Positions 6,083-6,517 of a stretch of 6,517 bases of DNA are shown here, piece by piece. A program made the translations under genes and the position numbers. Every line of letters starts with the position of its first letter. Within the stretch, counting starts at the first letter, position 1. Source of the stretch: Verrucomicrobiota bacterium (GTDB taxonomy: Bacteria; Verrucomicrobiota; Verrucomicrobiia; Limisphaerales; UBA1096); the NCBI GenBank assembly GCA_003972865.1, contig QOAX01000201.1, positions 1 to 6,517 of the forward strand. Reading direction: 5' to 3'. The notes under the pieces are model-generated. The model saw only the letters and a list, made by a program, of their open reading frames with translations, made no database searches and had not been told where the DNA came from.

Positions 6083-6517
6083 GCCTCGTTGGCTGCCGTC
6101 TCGAGCAGGTGCTGCCGGCGCTCCTCCTGCGGCAGCCAAATCCGGAAGGTCGTCCCCTTGCCGCCGTGGCTCACAAGCTCCAGCCGCCCGTCGTGGTCGC
6201 GCACGATTCGCTGCACAATCATCAGGCCAAGCCCGGAGCCTTTTTCCTTCGTCGTGTAGTACGGCTCAAAAATCCGCTTGATCTGTTCCTGCGGAATGCC
6301 GCCGCCGGTATCGGTCAGGCTCACCCAGACGCCGGCGGCGGCCTCGCCGGTCTTGATGGTCAACTCGCCGCCGGTGCTCATCGCGTGCATCGAGTTTTTC
6401 ATCAGGTTGATCAGCGACTGCTTGATTTGCGCGGCGTCGAACAAGGCAAGGGGTAGCTACTTCGCAAACTCCAGCTTAATCGCCTGGCCGCGGTTATCGA
6501 ACTCCGGGCGCAACAGC
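6079..6517 (-). pseudogene. Sensor histidine kinase, C-terminal ATP-binding part, interrupted by an in-frame TAG; N-terminus beyond window
   Basis: Partner kinase of the downstream NtrC-type regulator, cut by the right edge. The frame reads LLRPEFDNRGQAIKLEFAK, then TAG at 6459-6457, then LPLALFDAAQIKQSLINLM and onward to a TGA at 6081-6079. The two halves join seamlessly in the same frame and match the usual HATPase_c layout: N box NLMKNSMHAM, G1 box DTGGGIP, F box FEPYYTTK, G2 box GSGLGL. One codon is therefore replaced by a stop, with no frameshift or deletion. The uninterrupted downstream piece is 121 residues if started at the TTG at 6444-6442. If the stop is real, the main product lacks its ATP-binding domain and cannot autophosphorylate. 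The sensor and dimerisation regions are not visible. A sequencing or assembly error is a real alternative, in which case this is an ordinary kinase gene. The kinase identity is firm; the pseudogene status is less so. Confidence 0.8.

Noticed and set aside
6083..6139. Longer start for the response regulator at 6139
   Set aside because: It adds 19 residues rich in Ala, Gly and Pro before a receiver domain that normally begins at the chosen Met, and it overlaps the kinase gene by about 60 bases. The ATGA overlap at 6082 is the more natural arrangement.
6457..6459. TAG recoded as an amino acid such as pyrrolysine
   Set aside because: The glycosyltransferase gene uses TAG as its natural stop, histidine kinases are not known pyrrolysine proteins, and a single substitution or base-call error is simpler.
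4709..6517. PrsK/PrsR pair of exosortase/PEP-CTERM systems
   Set aside because: The gene context resembles such loci, but no exosortase or PEP-CTERM protein is in the window, and the regulator motifs visible are those of generic NtrC-type proteins. The name is not supported.

Overview
The window reads as part of a Gram-negative chromosome. All five supportable genes lie on the minus strand, so the biological order runs from right to left. Gram-negative origin is supported by an outer-membrane beta-barrel with a signal peptide and a C-terminal aromatic residue, and by an inner-membrane Wzz/GumC-type polysaccharide co-polymerase. None of the four gene starts that can be inspected has a well-placed Shine-Dalgarno sequence. 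Together with the gene mix this would suit Verrucomicrobiota or a related phylum, but the phylum is a guess from general impression, not something the sequence proves.

Layout in transcription order. (1) 6517-6079: the C-terminal ATP-binding end of a sensor histidine kinase, cut by the window edge and interrupted by an in-frame TAG at 6459-6457. (2) 6082-4709: an NtrC-type sigma-54-dependent response regulator whose ATG overlaps the kinase stop by 4 bases (ATGA). (3) 4654-2777: a polytopic GT-C/GT39-like membrane protein, probably a glycosyltransferase that uses a polyprenyl-linked sugar donor. (4) A 148-base gap (2776-2629) with a sigma-70-like promoter, phased A-tracts and repeated TTGACA-type words. 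(5) 2628-1423: an outer-membrane beta-barrel of the kind found in exopolysaccharide loci. (6) A strong Rho-independent terminator structure (1398-1361). (7) From 1346 off the left edge: a Wzz/GumC polysaccharide co-polymerase, 448 residues of which are visible.

Taken together this is the regulatory and envelope-export end of an exopolysaccharide locus: a two-component system, a sugar-transferring membrane enzyme, an outer-membrane barrel and the inner-membrane chain-length/export protein. The rest of the locus probably continues to the left. The families are familiar. The points worth a second look are the single-codon nonsense interruption of the kinase, and the terminator placed only 14 bases before the co-polymerase start codon, which makes that gene dependent on read-through or on a promoter upstream of the hairpin. 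I saw no RNA genes, CRISPR arrays, insertion sequences or plus-strand genes, and no gene-free stretch longer than about 150 bases.
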